From positions 868,001 through 932,000 of the forward strand of contig JADJXK010000001.1 in NCBI GenBank assembly GCA_016710325.1: a DNA stretch of 64,000 bases. Direction: 5' to 3'. The notes beneath the pieces were generated by a model. It had not been told where the DNA came from. It searched no databases and saw only the letters and a list, made by a program, of their open reading frames with translations. Within the stretch, counting starts at the first letter, position 1; each line of letters begins with the position of its first letter. Positions 27,412 through 37,210 of the stretch are shown in pieces. Source of the DNA: Candidatus Leptofilum proximum. Its GTDB lineage: Bacteria > Chloroflexota > Anaerolineae > Promineifilales > Promineifilaceae. Both the position numbers and the translations under genes were made by a program.

Positions 27412-29439
27412 ATGATCGGAAAACGGCTCATAACGTGCCTGTTTTGGTTAATGTTGTTAATCCTCTTAGAAGGTAGACCCGCGGTTCAGGCTGATACAAT
27501 TACCGTGTGCCCAAGCGGATGTGACTTCACCTCTATTCAAGCAGCTGTCGCCGCCGCGAGTGCTGATGATGTCATCGACATAGCTGCCGGTACTTACCAG
27601 GGAATCCTCACAATTGACAAAAACCTGACCCTGGAAGGGGCGGGCGCTGGCAACACAACCATTACCAGCGGTTCTCCGGAGGTTGGTGCCTCTTCAATTG
27701 TTAACGTGGAGGACGGGGTGATAGCCATTATTACAGGTGTCACCATTACCGGTGGCCAAAAAGAGAACACCGGCAGCCTTCTTGATGCCGGAGGTGGTGG
27801 TATCTACAACGCGGGGAATCTGACCTTGACTTTGAGCGTGGTCACCGGGAACGAGGCGGTTGGAAGCAGTTCTGATCCCAATGCCTATGGTGGCGGTATC
27901 TTCAATTGCGGTGTCATGGCAATCATAGATAGCACGATCAGCAACAACAATGTTACCGCGGGCGATGTTAACAATTCTATTATCGGCGGCAGCGCGTTTG
28001 GTGGAATCGCCCAAGGGGGCGGTATTTATAACATCAACGGTTCGCTTTCGTTGGTTAGAAGTACCGTCAGCGGTAACGTGGCCACCGCCGGAAATGCCAT
28101 CGGTGGCGCGGGCGGCAGCGGCCAAGGAGGCCGGGGGGAAGGTGGCGGCATTTTTACGTGGGCCTGGAACGGCGGTGGCTGTCGCCCGCCTTCGGCTGCG
28201 GTGAGCCTCGTTAACAGTACCGTTAGCAGCAACCAGGCCAAGGGCGGTACCGGTATCAGTGGTGGCGCCGATGACGAGATGAGCGTAGGCGGCATTGGTG
28301 GCTCTGCTGCGGGTGGTGGAATTTTCAATCTGGGAGGTCTAGACGGCTTTGACCCGCCATCTAGTCTCTTCATAAGCAGTTCAACCATAAGCAGTAACAG
28401 TGTCACTGGCGGCGAAGGGATTGATGCGGATGGCCCTGACGGCAATCCGGAAGGGGGAAACAGCTTTGGAGGCGGGGTTACCTCCAACCTTTCTGCAACT
28501 TTTATGAATACGATTATCACCGATAACAGCGCCACCGGCGGCGGCGCAACAGATAATGGGGTTCCCTTGCCCCAGTTTAACGGCTCTGGCTCTGGCGGAG
28601 GGCTGAACCATGGCGGTGGCACCTTTTTCCAAAATGCCAGCTACAGCATCGTATCCGGCAACGAGCCGGATGAATGCAGCCATCCAATTATCTCGCAAGG
28701 CAACAATTATGAAAGCCAGGCGCAATGCGGTTTCAATGAACCGACGGACAGTCAGCATGAGGGATCTATCCTTACTCTGCTTGGTCCCCTTGCCGATAAC
28801 GGCGGGCCAACCCTCACACATGCCCTGTCAAACGCTTTACCAATCAATTACCGTGAGAATACCAACTGTCCCGATACTGACCAACGGGGCAACCTGCGCC
28901 CTGTTGACGGGGTCTGTGACGTGGGTGCCTTTGAGAGTGGCGCCAATTCTGCACCAGTGCTTAATGCATCAGGCAGCCCGGCTTTGATGCCAATTAATCG
29001 GAACGACTTTGAAAACGAAGGGACACTGGTTTCTGACATCATTACCAGCGTATTGCCCCTGGACATGATTACGGATGCCAATCCCGGGGCAGAGGAAGGC
29101 ATAGCCGTGATCGGTGTCGCAAGCTTGGACGGTACCTGGCAATATCTGATCCCCGGCGACGAATCGGGCTGGAGCGACATGGAAAATCTATCGGTAAGTA
29201 TGGCGCTCTTATTACCCGCTGATGATGAGGTACGCATTCGCTTTGTGCCCAATGCCGACTTTTGTGGCAAGATGGATCCTGGCCTCACTTTTCGCGCCTG
29301 GGATCGACTTGGCGGCTTCCAGGGTGAAATTGTCGATACAAGTGACAATGGTGGCAGCACACCATTTAGCAGCGCGATTGAAACGGCCGAAATAACAGTT
29401 TTTTGCACGGCCGTTTACCTGCCGTTTGTTGCAAAATGA
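27412..29439 (+). CDS. Secreted right-handed parallel beta-helix protein (choice-of-anchor Q type)
   Basis: A 675-residue exported protein. The signal peptide is residues 1-27 (CLFWLMLLILLEG). Next come the typical opening of such proteins (FTSIQAAVAAASADDVIDIA, GTYQG) and a long run of glycine-rich beta-helix coils with repeated NSTVSSN/GGGIFN themes. Around residue 490 is the DQRGNLRPVDGVCDVGAFE block of the choice-of-anchor Q domain, then a beta-sandwich. It ends AVYLPFVAK. GAAAGGTG lies upstream of the ATG. Likely a cell-surface adhesin or polysaccharide-binding protein; no lyase residues were identified. Confidence 0.75.
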   Translation: MIGKRLITCLFWLMLLILLEGRPAVQADTITVCPSGCDFTSIQAAVAAASADDVIDIAAGTYQGILTIDKNLTLEGAGAGNTTITSGSPEVGASSIVNVEDGVIAIITGVTITGGQKENTGSLLDAGGGGIYNAGNLTLTLSVVTGNEAVGSSSDPNAYGGGIFNCGVMAIIDSTISNNNVTAGDVNNSIIGGSAFGGIAQGGGIYNINGSLSLVRSTVSGNVATAGNAIGGAGGSGQGGRGEGGGIFTWAWNGGGCRPPSAAVSLVNSTVSSNQAKGGTGISGGADDEMSVGGIGGSAAGGGIFNLGGLDGFDPPSSLFISSSTISSNSVTGGEGIDADGPDGNPEGGNSFGGGVTSNLSATFMNTIITDNSATGGGATDNGVPLPQFNGSGSGGGLNHGGGTFFQNASYSIVSGNEPDECSHPIISQGNNYESQAQCGFNEPTDSQHEGSILTLLGPLADNGGPTLTHALSNALPINYRENTNCPDTDQRGNLRPVDGVCDVGAFESGANSAPVLNASGSPALMPINRNDFENEGTLVSDIITSVLPLDMITDANPGAEEGIAVIGVASLDGTWQYLIPGDESGWSDMENLSVSMALLLPADDEVRIRFVPNADFCGKMDPGLTFRAWDRLGGFQGEIVDTSDNGGSTPFSSAIETAEITVFCTAVYLPFVAK

Positions 29440-29541
29440 TAGATACGCCTTCATTTTTTATCACCTGGAAGCTGTGTGCTTCACATCGGCCCATCATGCG
29501 GATATATTCTTTAGCTAATTTCTTTGGTTTTCCCTAACTGG

Positions 29542-31048
29542 GGTTGAATTCGGGATGAAAATGTGGGTGTATTGAGGCTTGATTAGGGTGTGAACAAAAT
29601 CAAACCCGATACACCCACGATAATAAATTATCAGGTGCAACAAGCAATTGAGCAAATGGTTACCTCCTTACCCAAAGGCACAGCTTTGGGCTTGTGTGGT
29701 GTGGTAAGTGCCCTATTTAGTGGCTATTTCATCGAATCAGGTGGGGGCACCATGCCAGCGGTAGACCATTATTTGCGGACTGCTATCCCTGATGAAAAAG
29801 CGCGCGCCGCCAGAAGCCGTCGGGCAGCGAAAGCAGTCACGTACGGCCAATAATATTTAGATGAGTTGCTCGCTCAACTGCAAGCGATTGTGACGGCAGA
29901 TGGGCAATGGCAACCAACTGTGATTCAAGGATATCATCTGAAACCTGTGGATATGACAGCCTACAAGCACTCGAACGTGAAAGGTCTCAAAAGCAAGTCC
30001 TACGACGCCAGGGCCAGTCGGGCGGTGCCGGCGGTGCCGTTTGGCATCATAGGCGCGACAGGCCGAGTCGGCGAGCAAAGAGTCGCCATTTTAGAGACAG
30101 TGGTCTGCGGTAACATCCACCAAAATCAACCAGCTAATGAGATGAAAACGGTCTACAAGCAGGTTGCCAAACGACTAAAAAAGATAGATATTGCCCTGTT
30201 CGATGCTGGCTTTTCCTTGGTCGATGTCGTGGCACATGGGGTTGAGCAATGTGTGGTGCGACTGGCCAAAAACTGCACTTTTGGCCAAACGCCGGGAAAG
30301 ATACCGCCGCGCACATCAAGCAAAGGGCCAATCCCGAGCCGCCATCAGGCTGCTATTGTTCGACCTTTGGCGCGCCAGCACGGCGACAAGCTCTTGGCTG
30401 CCTCAGAACCAGACCAAACAAGGACAATCATAGATGAGGCTGGAACAGAGATAAAAGTTGCTAGCTGGCACAAGGTCTATTTTTTGGAACGGCATTTAGA
30501 CCGTATCGCCACGCCGGCACTCAAGCGAAAGCTGAGAAACATGCCCTTACAAGTTGTGGTCATTCATCATCCTGATTTTAATGACCCCCTGGTTTTAGGC
30601 ACGCCACTGCTGGCGTTAACTGCCCACTCGCTCTTAGTGATCTATCCAGAACACTGGCCGATTGAGGGAATTCCGCAAACAGGCAAGTATCTTCTATCTG
30701 GTGGCGGCAGGCATTATGTTCATCATCCCACCGCCATGCAACGCTTGCCAGCCCTAACGATGATTTTTGGCTCGCTTCTGAAATATTTGGCCGCGATTTC
30801 ACCACCCATCCGTTCCGGCTTCTGGGACTATGTGGTCAAACCGACGTATGGCCGCTTGTTAAGGTATCTAAAAAAAGTTGGTCTACCACTTTCCAGCCAA
30901 CTTTCCAAGAAGGCTTCGGTCACGGCACATTTGCCTCTTGGCTATGAGGCCATCAGGCTATCAAAAGCATAATTCTGTGCTTTTCCCGCCTGATTTCGCC
31001 CAAATTTACGGAAAACTAAAGAATTTACGACTTTTCATGAATTGAACC
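29542..31048 (+). mobile_element. Degenerate IS4-like insertion sequence
   Basis: About 1.5 kb bounded by imperfect inverted repeats: GGTTGAATTCGGGATGAAAA (29542-29561) and, read inward from 31048, GGTTCAATTCATGAAAAG. The boundaries are approximate and no target duplication could be assigned. Confidence 0.55.
29590..30972 (+). pseudogene. DDE-type transposase with in-frame stop
   Basis: One continuous frame from 29590 to 30972 is broken only by TAA at 29851-29853, after AVTYGQ and before YLDELLAQLQAIV. The downstream part has KKIDIALFDAGFSL, a probable catalytic Asp region, and a conserved-looking C-terminus. I place it only generally among IS4-like DDE transposases. The codon before the stop is CAA, and the stop may be a simple nonsense change. 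Confidence 0.5.
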
Positions 31049-31179
31049 ATTGGAGAAAGCCAGTGAAAATAAGATGGCCAAATCATATTTTCAACTGGAG
31101 TCTCCAATGGAACAAGATAATTTTTTTCACGGTCTTCTGTTTAGTATTCGCAGCTGTTTGTGGTAGTCACCGCGCCCAC

Positions 31180-31428
31180 GGCGATACGATCGTCGGGCGG
31201 GCCGTCGTTTTCATCGAGCTTTTCTGCGACCTCATCTATGTCGTCCTCATCGCGCAGGCGGCCCACACCCTGGCGGATGACGTCACCTGGGCTGCGTTTG
31301 GCAAGTTTGCCGTCATCTTTGGTCTCATCTGGCTCGCCTGGGCCAACGGGACCATTTACCAGGATCTGCACGGCAGTGAAGACATCCGCAGTCGGACATT
31401 TATCTTTCTTCAAATGCTTATCCTTTAA
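31180..31428 (+). pseudogene. Fragment of a low-temperature-requirement A (LtrA) membrane protein
   Basis: The frame reads GRAVVFIELFCDLIYVVLIA, then WLAWANGTIYQDLHGSEDIR and FLQMLIL before a stop. The ELF-DL-YV block and the W-W-G-T-Y-D-H block are the first two membrane regions of LtrA proteins, which normally have 10 or more helices and about 380 residues. The N-terminus is disturbed next to the IS4-like end, and the C-terminal two thirds are missing. Confidence 0.55.
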
Positions 31429-31486
31429 TTGATTTCCTGGTGGGAACGGCCGTTGTTTACAGTTGTGTAAAATGGAACTACGCTTT

Positions 31487-31747
31487 CTAGTCTAATTCCT
31501 CGATGCGCGTAACAGTCCAGGCCCATTGACAGAATGCTTCCGGGTCGAAGTTAATCTGACCACTGACGTACTGTTCCTTCCCGTCCTGATTGTTGTCAAA
31601 TATTTCCTTCGCGCGCTCGCGGCTAATGGGTTTACCATTGATTTCAGTACGGCCGTTAATGCGCAGGGTGTAGAAAAAAAAGTGGTTGTGACGTATTAGA
31701 GTGATTTCGGTTATCTTCTTGGACTTGGGCACAATGCTTCCAGACAT
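31487..31747 (-). CDS. Hypothetical protein
   Basis: An 86-residue frame (MSGSIVPKSKKITEITLIRH to WTVTRIEELD). It has mixed polar composition with no membrane segment or recognised motif. There is no clear ribosome site, and the start lies in an imperfect palindrome (GCACAAT...ATTGTGC). It contains one ACGGCCGT octamer in coding phase. It could be a genuine small gene or the end of a truncated one. Confidence 0.4.
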   Translation of the reverse strand: MSGSIVPKSKKITEITLIRHNHFFFYTLRINGRTEINGKPISRERAKEIFDNNQDGKEQYVSGQINFDPEAFCQWAWTVTRIEELD

Positions 31748-31771
31748 GGAAGAAATTGTGCTTCCATGTAT

Positions 31772-31996
31772 TCACGGCCGTTCCCTGTGCTTTAGTGGAA
31801 AACGGTCACTGCCTTTGGGATTATTTATGTTCTTCCAGGGGCAGCGCCGGATGTGCAACCAGCCGGTGCCGTCTTCACCCTCGACGAAGGTGATTATGAA
31901 GAGGCCGTATAAGATGCGGCCGTTTGGCTCGGTGAAGTAAGGGCTGACCGCCCCCCGTTTTATATTTGTGGTCTCGCGGTGCTGCCGTTCAGTGTT
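31772..31996 (-). pseudogene. Startless open frame, probable gene remnant
   Basis: An open minus-strand frame without ATG reads SPYFTEPNGRILYGLFIITF, then EGEDGTGWLHIRRCPWKN, ending KHRERP. The composition looks protein-like and the frame is open for 75 codons, but no start or ribosome site exists and I do not recognise a family. The 390 bases between 31997 and 32386 hold no gene I can support. Confidence 0.3.
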
Positions 31997-32386
31997 CTAT
32001 CAGCTTGGCCGCGGAGGCCATGATCGCACCCAATAAGCGCGGCTCCAGCTCAACGATAAAATTTGCACCTTACGAAAAATGTTCAGCTGGTACCAAATTC
32101 CTTCTGTAGTTCCAGGAAAGTTAGGATCCATCAAAAAAGGGGGATTCTAACCTTCACGACTCTGACCAACTGCTCCATAAATCCACACTTTTTAGCCTCC
32201 CCAAAAACAGCCTCTTGCTTCCTGTGGGGGTGACTCATTTCATCCGCTTCCAGTTTGAGGCCTTTTGGATGTAGAGAACAATTAACTATGTTGTCTAGAT
32301 TTTTGTGGAAGCCAGGGTTCTTTTATACGGAAACGGCCGTTGCCCCCTAGCCAAAGCCTGGCTGGATTCGAAAAAACAAAGCGAAA

Positions 32387-32815
32387 TCAACCAGACACAA
32401 GAAGCGGGGCAAGTGTTGCTAAGCGGAAAGTGACCTGGTCGAACTGCACCCTGGTCATGTTGATCGGTGGACGTCCCTCATTCAAACTTCGACCCAGCAT
32501 CATCTCAGCAGGATACACGACTAATTCTTCTTTGGTGTCAATAATGTCATGCAATAGCCCGATCTTCCGTAACGCTTCAATCGTTTCATGAGCCATCGAA
32601 GATTGTCCGATACCTGGCCGGGATGGCTCGGCTTCATCTTTATCTCCTGCCAGCCAAACGGCCGTATCCGCCCCACCTTCCTCTTTCCCATACACACTGG
32701 CCAACGCCCCAACAAAATCATTCCACGCTGCCCGGGGGGAAGTGTGCCAGATCAGATAATCCTCGGCCCCATATCTGGCTCGCTCCAGCACATTGTTATG
32801 CTGGCCTTTGCCCAT
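32387..32815 (-). pseudogene. Duplicated C-terminal fragment of the polymerase-like protein
   Basis: The frame reads NVLERARYGAEDYLIWH, GALASVYGKEEGGADTAVWL, AHETIEALRKIGLLHDIID and EELVVYPAEMM. It corresponds closely to the last 115 residues of the protein at 38661-41042 (NVLERAKAATEDYL, GALASVYGKEDGGMDTAVWL, AHETIKALREIGLLDDII, GLVVYPATL). The last 40 residues have no counterpart. It is a diverged partial duplicate, or the tail of a second, otherwise deleted copy, 6 kb from the complete gene on the same strand. Confidence 0.7.
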
Positions 32816-32904
32816 CCACAGTGTCTTTTAGTGGGGCAGGAAGAGTGTGCGGAAAAACGGCCGTTCCTCCTACCGCACTCGCACATCCAACGTATAATCC
32901 CATT

Positions 32905-33048
32905 ATGCTCACCCAACATGTCTGGTCAGATGAGTGGAACCAGTGGCAGGCGTGGAGCCGTGACTCCGCTGCACGCCACCCCGAGCAGGTGCGGCTTATC
33001 GAAGTTGAAGCCGGCCACGATATCAATACCCACCTGCAGCTTATCTGA
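32905..33048 (+). CDS. Small hypothetical protein, possibly leaderless
   Basis: A 47-codon frame, MLTQHVWSDEWNQWQAWSR to INTHLQLI. There is no ribosome site, but TATAAT at 32893-32898 is followed by exactly six bases and then ATG, the spacing seen at two large regulator genes in this window. The product is not recognised and may be a gene remnant. Confidence 0.35.
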   Translation: MLTQHVWSDEWNQWQAWSRDSAARHPEQVRLIEVEAGHDINTHLQLI

Positions 33049-33116
33049 CTGGTGGCGCAGCGGTTCTTACTGGCCCAAACGTAAATCTTCACATGTAGGT
33101 TCCAGAGGTAAAACAG

Positions 33117-34001
33117 ATGACAACTCGTGAACATACCTGGCAAAGTTTTGTCAATTGGTGGACAACAAGAAAGGTGGCGTTTGCCCTGCTGACAACATCT
33201 CTCTTGGGCGGCGTGCTCGGTTACATCAATCAACACAGTGGGGTACTTATTCCTATTCCCTTTGTCACCGATTTCTATGCTAATGTCAGCACAGAGTTGA
33301 TCAGCATTGCTATCACCGTGCTGGTGATTGATACGTTGAATGACCGTCGTGCTGTTCAACAGGAAAAAGTCGCCCTTATTCTGCAAATGAGCAGCCCGAT
33401 TAATTCTGTAGCGCGCGAAGCAATCCGTATGCTGCGTACCCGTGGCTGGCTAACCGACGGTACGCTGCGAGGAATCAATTTACGATGGGCGAATCTACAA
33501 GACGCTTATCTTGAGGGCGCTAACCTGCCAGATACGAATCTTTTTCGCGCCAGGCTAAAGGGTGCCCATTTGCAATGGTCCAACCTGGAAGGCGCCAAAG
33601 GACTGAAAGACGAGCAGCTGGTTCACCTCCACAATCTCAGAGGGGCTGCAATGCCCGACGGTACTATTTATGACGGCCGTTACAACCTGAAGCGCGATCT
33701 TAGCTGGATGCAACATTCAGGTGTAGACAGAAGTGATCCAGAAGCTGTGGCTGGCTTTTATGGAGTTCCGGTTGAGACCTATCTGAGTGGACAGGTATGG
33801 GCACAACAACACTTGGACAGATTACGACACAAGGGCGACATCGATCTGCAATGGGAAGATGACAACCTCACTCCGTCTTCTCAGACTTTGCAGCCGCCCC
33901 TTGCCTCTCAACAGCAAGGTCACCGATTAATCTACGTTCTAGGTGGGTTCATCATCGGTATGCTTTTAACAAAATTGTTCGGCGGGCAGCGAGTCAAATA
34001 A
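33117..34001 (+). CDS. Membrane-anchored pentapeptide-repeat protein
   Basis: A 294-residue protein. Two hydrophobic segments near the N-terminus (about 20-40 and 55-75) are followed by a cytosolic region. A short pentapeptide run (about 117-155: LRGINLRWANLQDAYLEGAN and on) gives about eight A(N/D)LxX units, enough for two coils of a right-handed quadrilateral helix. A further hydrophobic segment is near the C-terminus (LIYVLGGFIIGMLLTKLF). AGAGGTAAAACAG precedes the ATG. Its role is unknown; the repeat is too short for gyrase mimicry. Confidence 0.7.
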   Translation: MTTREHTWQSFVNWWTTRKVAFALLTTSLLGGVLGYINQHSGVLIPIPFVTDFYANVSTELISIAITVLVIDTLNDRRAVQQEKVALILQMSSPINSVAREAIRMLRTRGWLTDGTLRGINLRWANLQDAYLEGANLPDTNLFRARLKGAHLQWSNLEGAKGLKDEQLVHLHNLRGAAMPDGTIYDGRYNLKRDLSWMQHSGVDRSDPEAVAGFYGVPVETYLSGQVWAQQHLDRLRHKGDIDLQWEDDNLTPSSQTLQPPLASQQQGHRLIYVLGGFIIGMLLTKLFGGQRVK

Positions 34002-34258
34002 CCAGCACAGGCCGTATCCAACCATGAAGATGGTGTGCACCTTCTCACCGAATTCCTGTTGAAAGCTGGCCGGACAAAGGCACCACCGCCGGTAAATGAA
34101 GATAAGTGCCTGGTTTGGTTCATTCATGAGCCAGCCTCCTATTCTTCACCAACGTCCAAAACTCCAATTCGTAAATCCATGACATGCGCCGTCTCCTTGA
34201 AGCGAAGGCAGGTCGGCATCGGCATTCGATCTTTACGGTAGAGACAAAACGGCCGTAT

Positions 34259-35827
34259 TCAGTCATCATTTGCCGCTGGCGCTAAACGAAACACATAGGC
34301 AGAATTTCCGAACTCACTTGGCGTTCCCAGCAGGAGGATGGGGCCGCTAATCCTCACCACCTGGGCCGAATCCTCCCACACCTCCATTTTTTCATTGGCA
34401 GGTTTGACGCTGAACCGGTAGACCCAACTCCCATCCTGACGCTCAAAAACGTAAGTTGCGTTGGCAAATCCGGCGGTAACGGCGAGCCGATCGCCACCCA
34501 GGTCTACCGTTGCGCCGAAGAAAGTGATTTCTGGCGCCTCCGAATATATTTGCCCCGGAAAAACGAAGTCTGACAGGTCAATAGATGCCATCAAGCCGGT
34601 TTCCGGCGCATTCTCCTGCCCTTCCTCCAGGTGGGTCGGGGCAGAGGGAAAAGAACCAGGGCCTGGCGGGATTGCCCACCCTGCCGGCTTCAGCGTGACC
34701 CGCCATGTCCAGCCAGTCTCCGCTCGTTCAAACAGGTAAACCGCGCCGGTTTGACGGTTTGACGGCGGAAACGCTGGCATTTCTTCCAGGTTGCCGCCAG
34801 CCAGGGCTGGGTTCAACCCACCGGTCAAGTCCGGGAATCCGGGCAGACCAATCGCCAGCCGGTTTGCCCCATTCGCCTCGCCGCTCAACGCCACCGAAGC
34901 GCCCACGTTCACCTCCGGGAAAAAGAGAAGGTCTGCATCCCCCTCTTCAGGTGCGAAGCGGAAACTTACCTCCCAGACATCACCCATCCGCTCGAAGACA
35001 TAGACCATCACCGTCCCTGACAAAACCGGCACAGAATCTTGAGGCTGTTCCTGGGGTGATACGTAGAAAGCACTCAAGGCGAGTGTGTCGCCGAAAAGGG
35101 ACAGGGAAGCCATATACAACTCTTTGCCCGACATTGCAGGAATCGGTACGCGCGCCTGTTCCTGCCAGCCATTGTCGCCGCGTTGAAAGATGTAGACGAG
35201 CCCACTGGCATCCCCGCCGACGGCCAGGGTGTCTCCCTCAAGAGCGACCAGGGCCCCAAATTGCTTCGGCCTAAAACGGCCGCAAAAACCTGGGGTCAGC
35301 TCTGATTGGGCTGCGTCGTTGTCCAGGGAGTCTGGCATAAGTTTCGCCGTTTCTACCCAGGTCCGGCCGTCATACTCATAGAGGTAGACTGCTCCAGGAG
35401 AGGCGCCGGTTGACGAAAGTTCATTCCCTGGCGCCCCAACGGCGATGATCCCCTCGCCTACGGCCACCGCAGTGCCAAAACGTTGGCCTTCGTAAAGCCG
35501 GGCTTGTTGGCTGAACTCATCCCGGTCGCTGGCCGTCAGCTGTGCCTCAAGCGGCCAAACTTCGCCTGAAGCCCGGTAGACGTAAACCGATCCATGGCCA
35601 CAGGGGTTCCACTCAGAAGCTCCGACCGCCAGCACGTCGCCGATTACGTCTACGGCTTCGCCATAACCATCCCAACGATGTTCGGTCGGCACCAGGCGAA
35701 CGCCGCCCTCAATTTCCGCCTCCGGCGTGGCGAAGGACACCTCAAGGGGATCGGTTGTCTGCTCTGGCAGGCTGCAGGCAGACACGAGCAGGCCAATGAA
35801 AAGTAGCGCGTAGCAAGTCTTATCCAC
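34259..35827 (-). CDS. FG-GAP-repeat lipoprotein
   Basis: A 522-residue lipoprotein. The GTG start at 35827 follows AGGAGGTCATCTC. The signal peptide ends in the lipobox LVSAC (residues 14-18). The mature protein contains about six to seven FG-GAP-type repeats (VDVIGDVLAVGA, GTAVAVGEGIIAVGAPGNE, VYLYEYDGRTW and similar) predicted to form an integrin-alpha-like beta-propeller on the cell surface. Calcium-binding loops are weak. The start overlaps the small membrane gene upstream by 8 bp, which suggests a two-gene operon. Confidence 0.8.
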   Translation of the reverse strand: MDKTCYALLFIGLLVSACSLPEQTTDPLEVSFATPEAEIEGGVRLVPTEHRWDGYGEAVDVIGDVLAVGASEWNPCGHGSVYVYRASGEVWPLEAQLTASDRDEFSQQARLYEGQRFGTAVAVGEGIIAVGAPGNELSSTGASPGAVYLYEYDGRTWVETAKLMPDSLDNDAAQSELTPGFCGRFRPKQFGALVALEGDTLAVGGDASGLVYIFQRGDNGWQEQARVPIPAMSGKELYMASLSLFGDTLALSAFYVSPQEQPQDSVPVLSGTVMVYVFERMGDVWEVSFRFAPEEGDADLLFFPEVNVGASVALSGEANGANRLAIGLPGFPDLTGGLNPALAGGNLEEMPAFPPSNRQTGAVYLFERAETGWTWRVTLKPAGWAIPPGPGSFPSAPTHLEEGQENAPETGLMASIDLSDFVFPGQIYSEAPEITFFGATVDLGGDRLAVTAGFANATYVFERQDGSWVYRFSVKPANEKMEVWEDSAQVVRISGPILLLGTPSEFGNSAYVFRLAPAANDD

Positions 35828-36047
35828 GAGATGACCTCCTGTTTGTGACCGTTGTGAGTGCCTCAAGGAGCAATATGCCGACGGCCGCTGTGGCATAAAG
35901 ACAGAGGCCCCACAACGCCATGTGTGGCCTGGGAAAATTGAGCAACCCCGTAACCACACTAGCGACAATAGTCAGGCCTAAAACTACGATGTGGAAGGTC
36001 CGCCAGTTTTTTCGGTCTAAAACGGCTGGAAAACACGCGTCATACAA
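35820..36047 (-). CDS. Small membrane protein
   Basis: 75 residues with two hydrophobic segments (VVLGLTIVASVVTGLL and ALWGLCLYATAAVGILLLEA). It is not recognised as a family. Its end overlaps the lipoprotein gene start. The ribosome site is weak. It may be a membrane partner of the lipoprotein, or the end of a shortened permease-like gene. Confidence 0.5.
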   Translation of the reverse strand: MYDACFPAVLDRKNWRTFHIVVLGLTIVASVVTGLLNFPRPHMALWGLCLYATAAVGILLLEALTTVTNRRSSRG

Positions 36048-36150
36048 TGGTCTGCCTTAAGCAATAAGGAAGTTTTCATTCATGAGCAATTGGCAATAGC
36101 CAGCGTCTTCGGTAATAAAGGTGGGCATGTGGCAAGGCTCCTGATCCCCA

Positions 36151-36801
36151 TCAATTACTGGCATTGATCGAGCCAGGAAGCCCGCAGTTGACGGTAACCT
36201 CCTCCATCCAGGGTGCATATTCCTCCCGTAATCGCGTAAATGAGTCTGTCATCGAGGGGTACGTTGTTGTCGGCGGCCACTCATAATCGGTTTCCCGAAG
36301 TAGGGTGCGGCCGTTTTTGTCAATAATGGTGATGTAATAATGGGGCATTGGGTTCTGGGGCAGCCATTTTCTTTCCCCTTCGTATTTAACAGAGAGGATG
36401 GCCGTTTCGCTGCCGTCTAACGAGGTGGCCCGGCACGTCGCTTGCTCAGGTGGATACATCAGCTTGTACTCCAGCCAGACGGCAGCAGATTGGTAAACGA
36501 ATACACCTAAAACCAATAACCCCACCAACACCGCAACCCGTCTGGGCCAACGATACCTGACTGGTCCCTCGATATGCTGCTCTAGCCAGTGTGCCCGCAG
36601 GCAGCTAATGGGCCAATCCCATAGTTCACGTAGCCAGATGGTCAGCAGTGCCCGGCCTCCATTAGCCGCCGCCTGGCGGGCACGCTGAGCGTAAACGGCT
36701 GTCATCTCCTCGCCAAACTGCTCCCGAAACTGGCGAGGATACAGTCGGACCAACAACCGGTAAAAGCGGATTGTGATAGAAAGGATCGCTTCTGTGATCA
36801 C
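36151..36801 (-). CDS. Single-pass membrane protein of the PadR-linked LYPRxFR type
   Basis: 216 residues. The N-terminal FYRLLVRLYPRQFREQFGEEM block is the hallmark of proteins encoded next to PadR regulators (also the prefix of some ABC permeases). One membrane segment lies at about 88-110 (VAVLVGLLVLGVFVYQSAAV), followed by an extracytoplasmic domain with cysteines. It lies 38 bp downstream of the PadR gene on the same strand, so it is probably co-transcribed and under PadR control. Biochemical function unknown. Confidence 0.65.
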   Translation of the reverse strand: MITEAILSITIRFYRLLVRLYPRQFREQFGEEMTAVYAQRARQAAANGGRALLTIWLRELWDWPISCLRAHWLEQHIEGPVRYRWPRRVAVLVGLLVLGVFVYQSAAVWLEYKLMYPPEQATCRATSLDGSETAILSVKYEGERKWLPQNPMPHYYITIIDKNGRTLLRETDYEWPPTTTYPSMTDSFTRLREEYAPWMEEVTVNCGLPGSINASN

Positions 36802-36839
36802 GCCATCACCTCACCTGTCGATTGGATCTACCGTCAGCC

Positions 36840-37175
36840 TCACGATTTGGATACGGCCGTTTGCTGCCGGGCCACGTGAACAAGATTCTGAAGCCGGGCT
36901 GTTTCCGCATCCAGGATACGTCGCCCGAGGTCGGTCAGCCGGTACGCTTTGCGCTCACGCCCGTTGATGACCGTCTCGTCAAAACGCTCAACCCAGGCCT
37001 GGTCCAGAAGCCGTTTGAGCGCGCCGTACAGCGTGCCCGTGCTCAACTGGACACGGCCGTCGCTCATCGTTGCCACCTCTTTCATAATGGCGTATCCATG
37101 CCTGGGTTGTGGCGCCAGGCTAAGCATTATGAGAAAGGTGGTTTCGCTTAAAGGCAAGTTTGTTTTTACGTCCAT
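36840..37175 (-). CDS. PadR-family transcriptional regulator
   Basis: 111 residues: winged helix with LPLSETTFLIMLSL, PRHGYAIMKEV, STGTLYGALKRLLDQAWVE and RKAYRLTDLGRRIL, the PadR signature, plus a short C-terminal dimerisation helix. PadR proteins repress their own operon and respond to small molecules. The start is taken at 37175 (MDVKTNLP); ATG 37205 is possible but would sit almost on the operator at 37211-37233. It controls at least itself and the membrane protein downstream. Confidence 0.85.
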   Translation of the reverse strand: MDVKTNLPLSETTFLIMLSLAPQPRHGYAIMKEVATMSDGRVQLSTGTLYGALKRLLDQAWVERFDETVINGRERKAYRLTDLGRRILDAETARLQNLVHVARQQTAVSKS

Positions 37176-37210
37176 TTTGCTTTCATCTATTAGCCCATAT
37201 GTCATCCATC

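Noticed and set aside
33117..34001. Pentapeptide protein as a Qnr-like gyrase protector
   Set aside because: Only about eight repeat units are present, far fewer than in Qnr-type proteins, and the protein is membrane-anchored.
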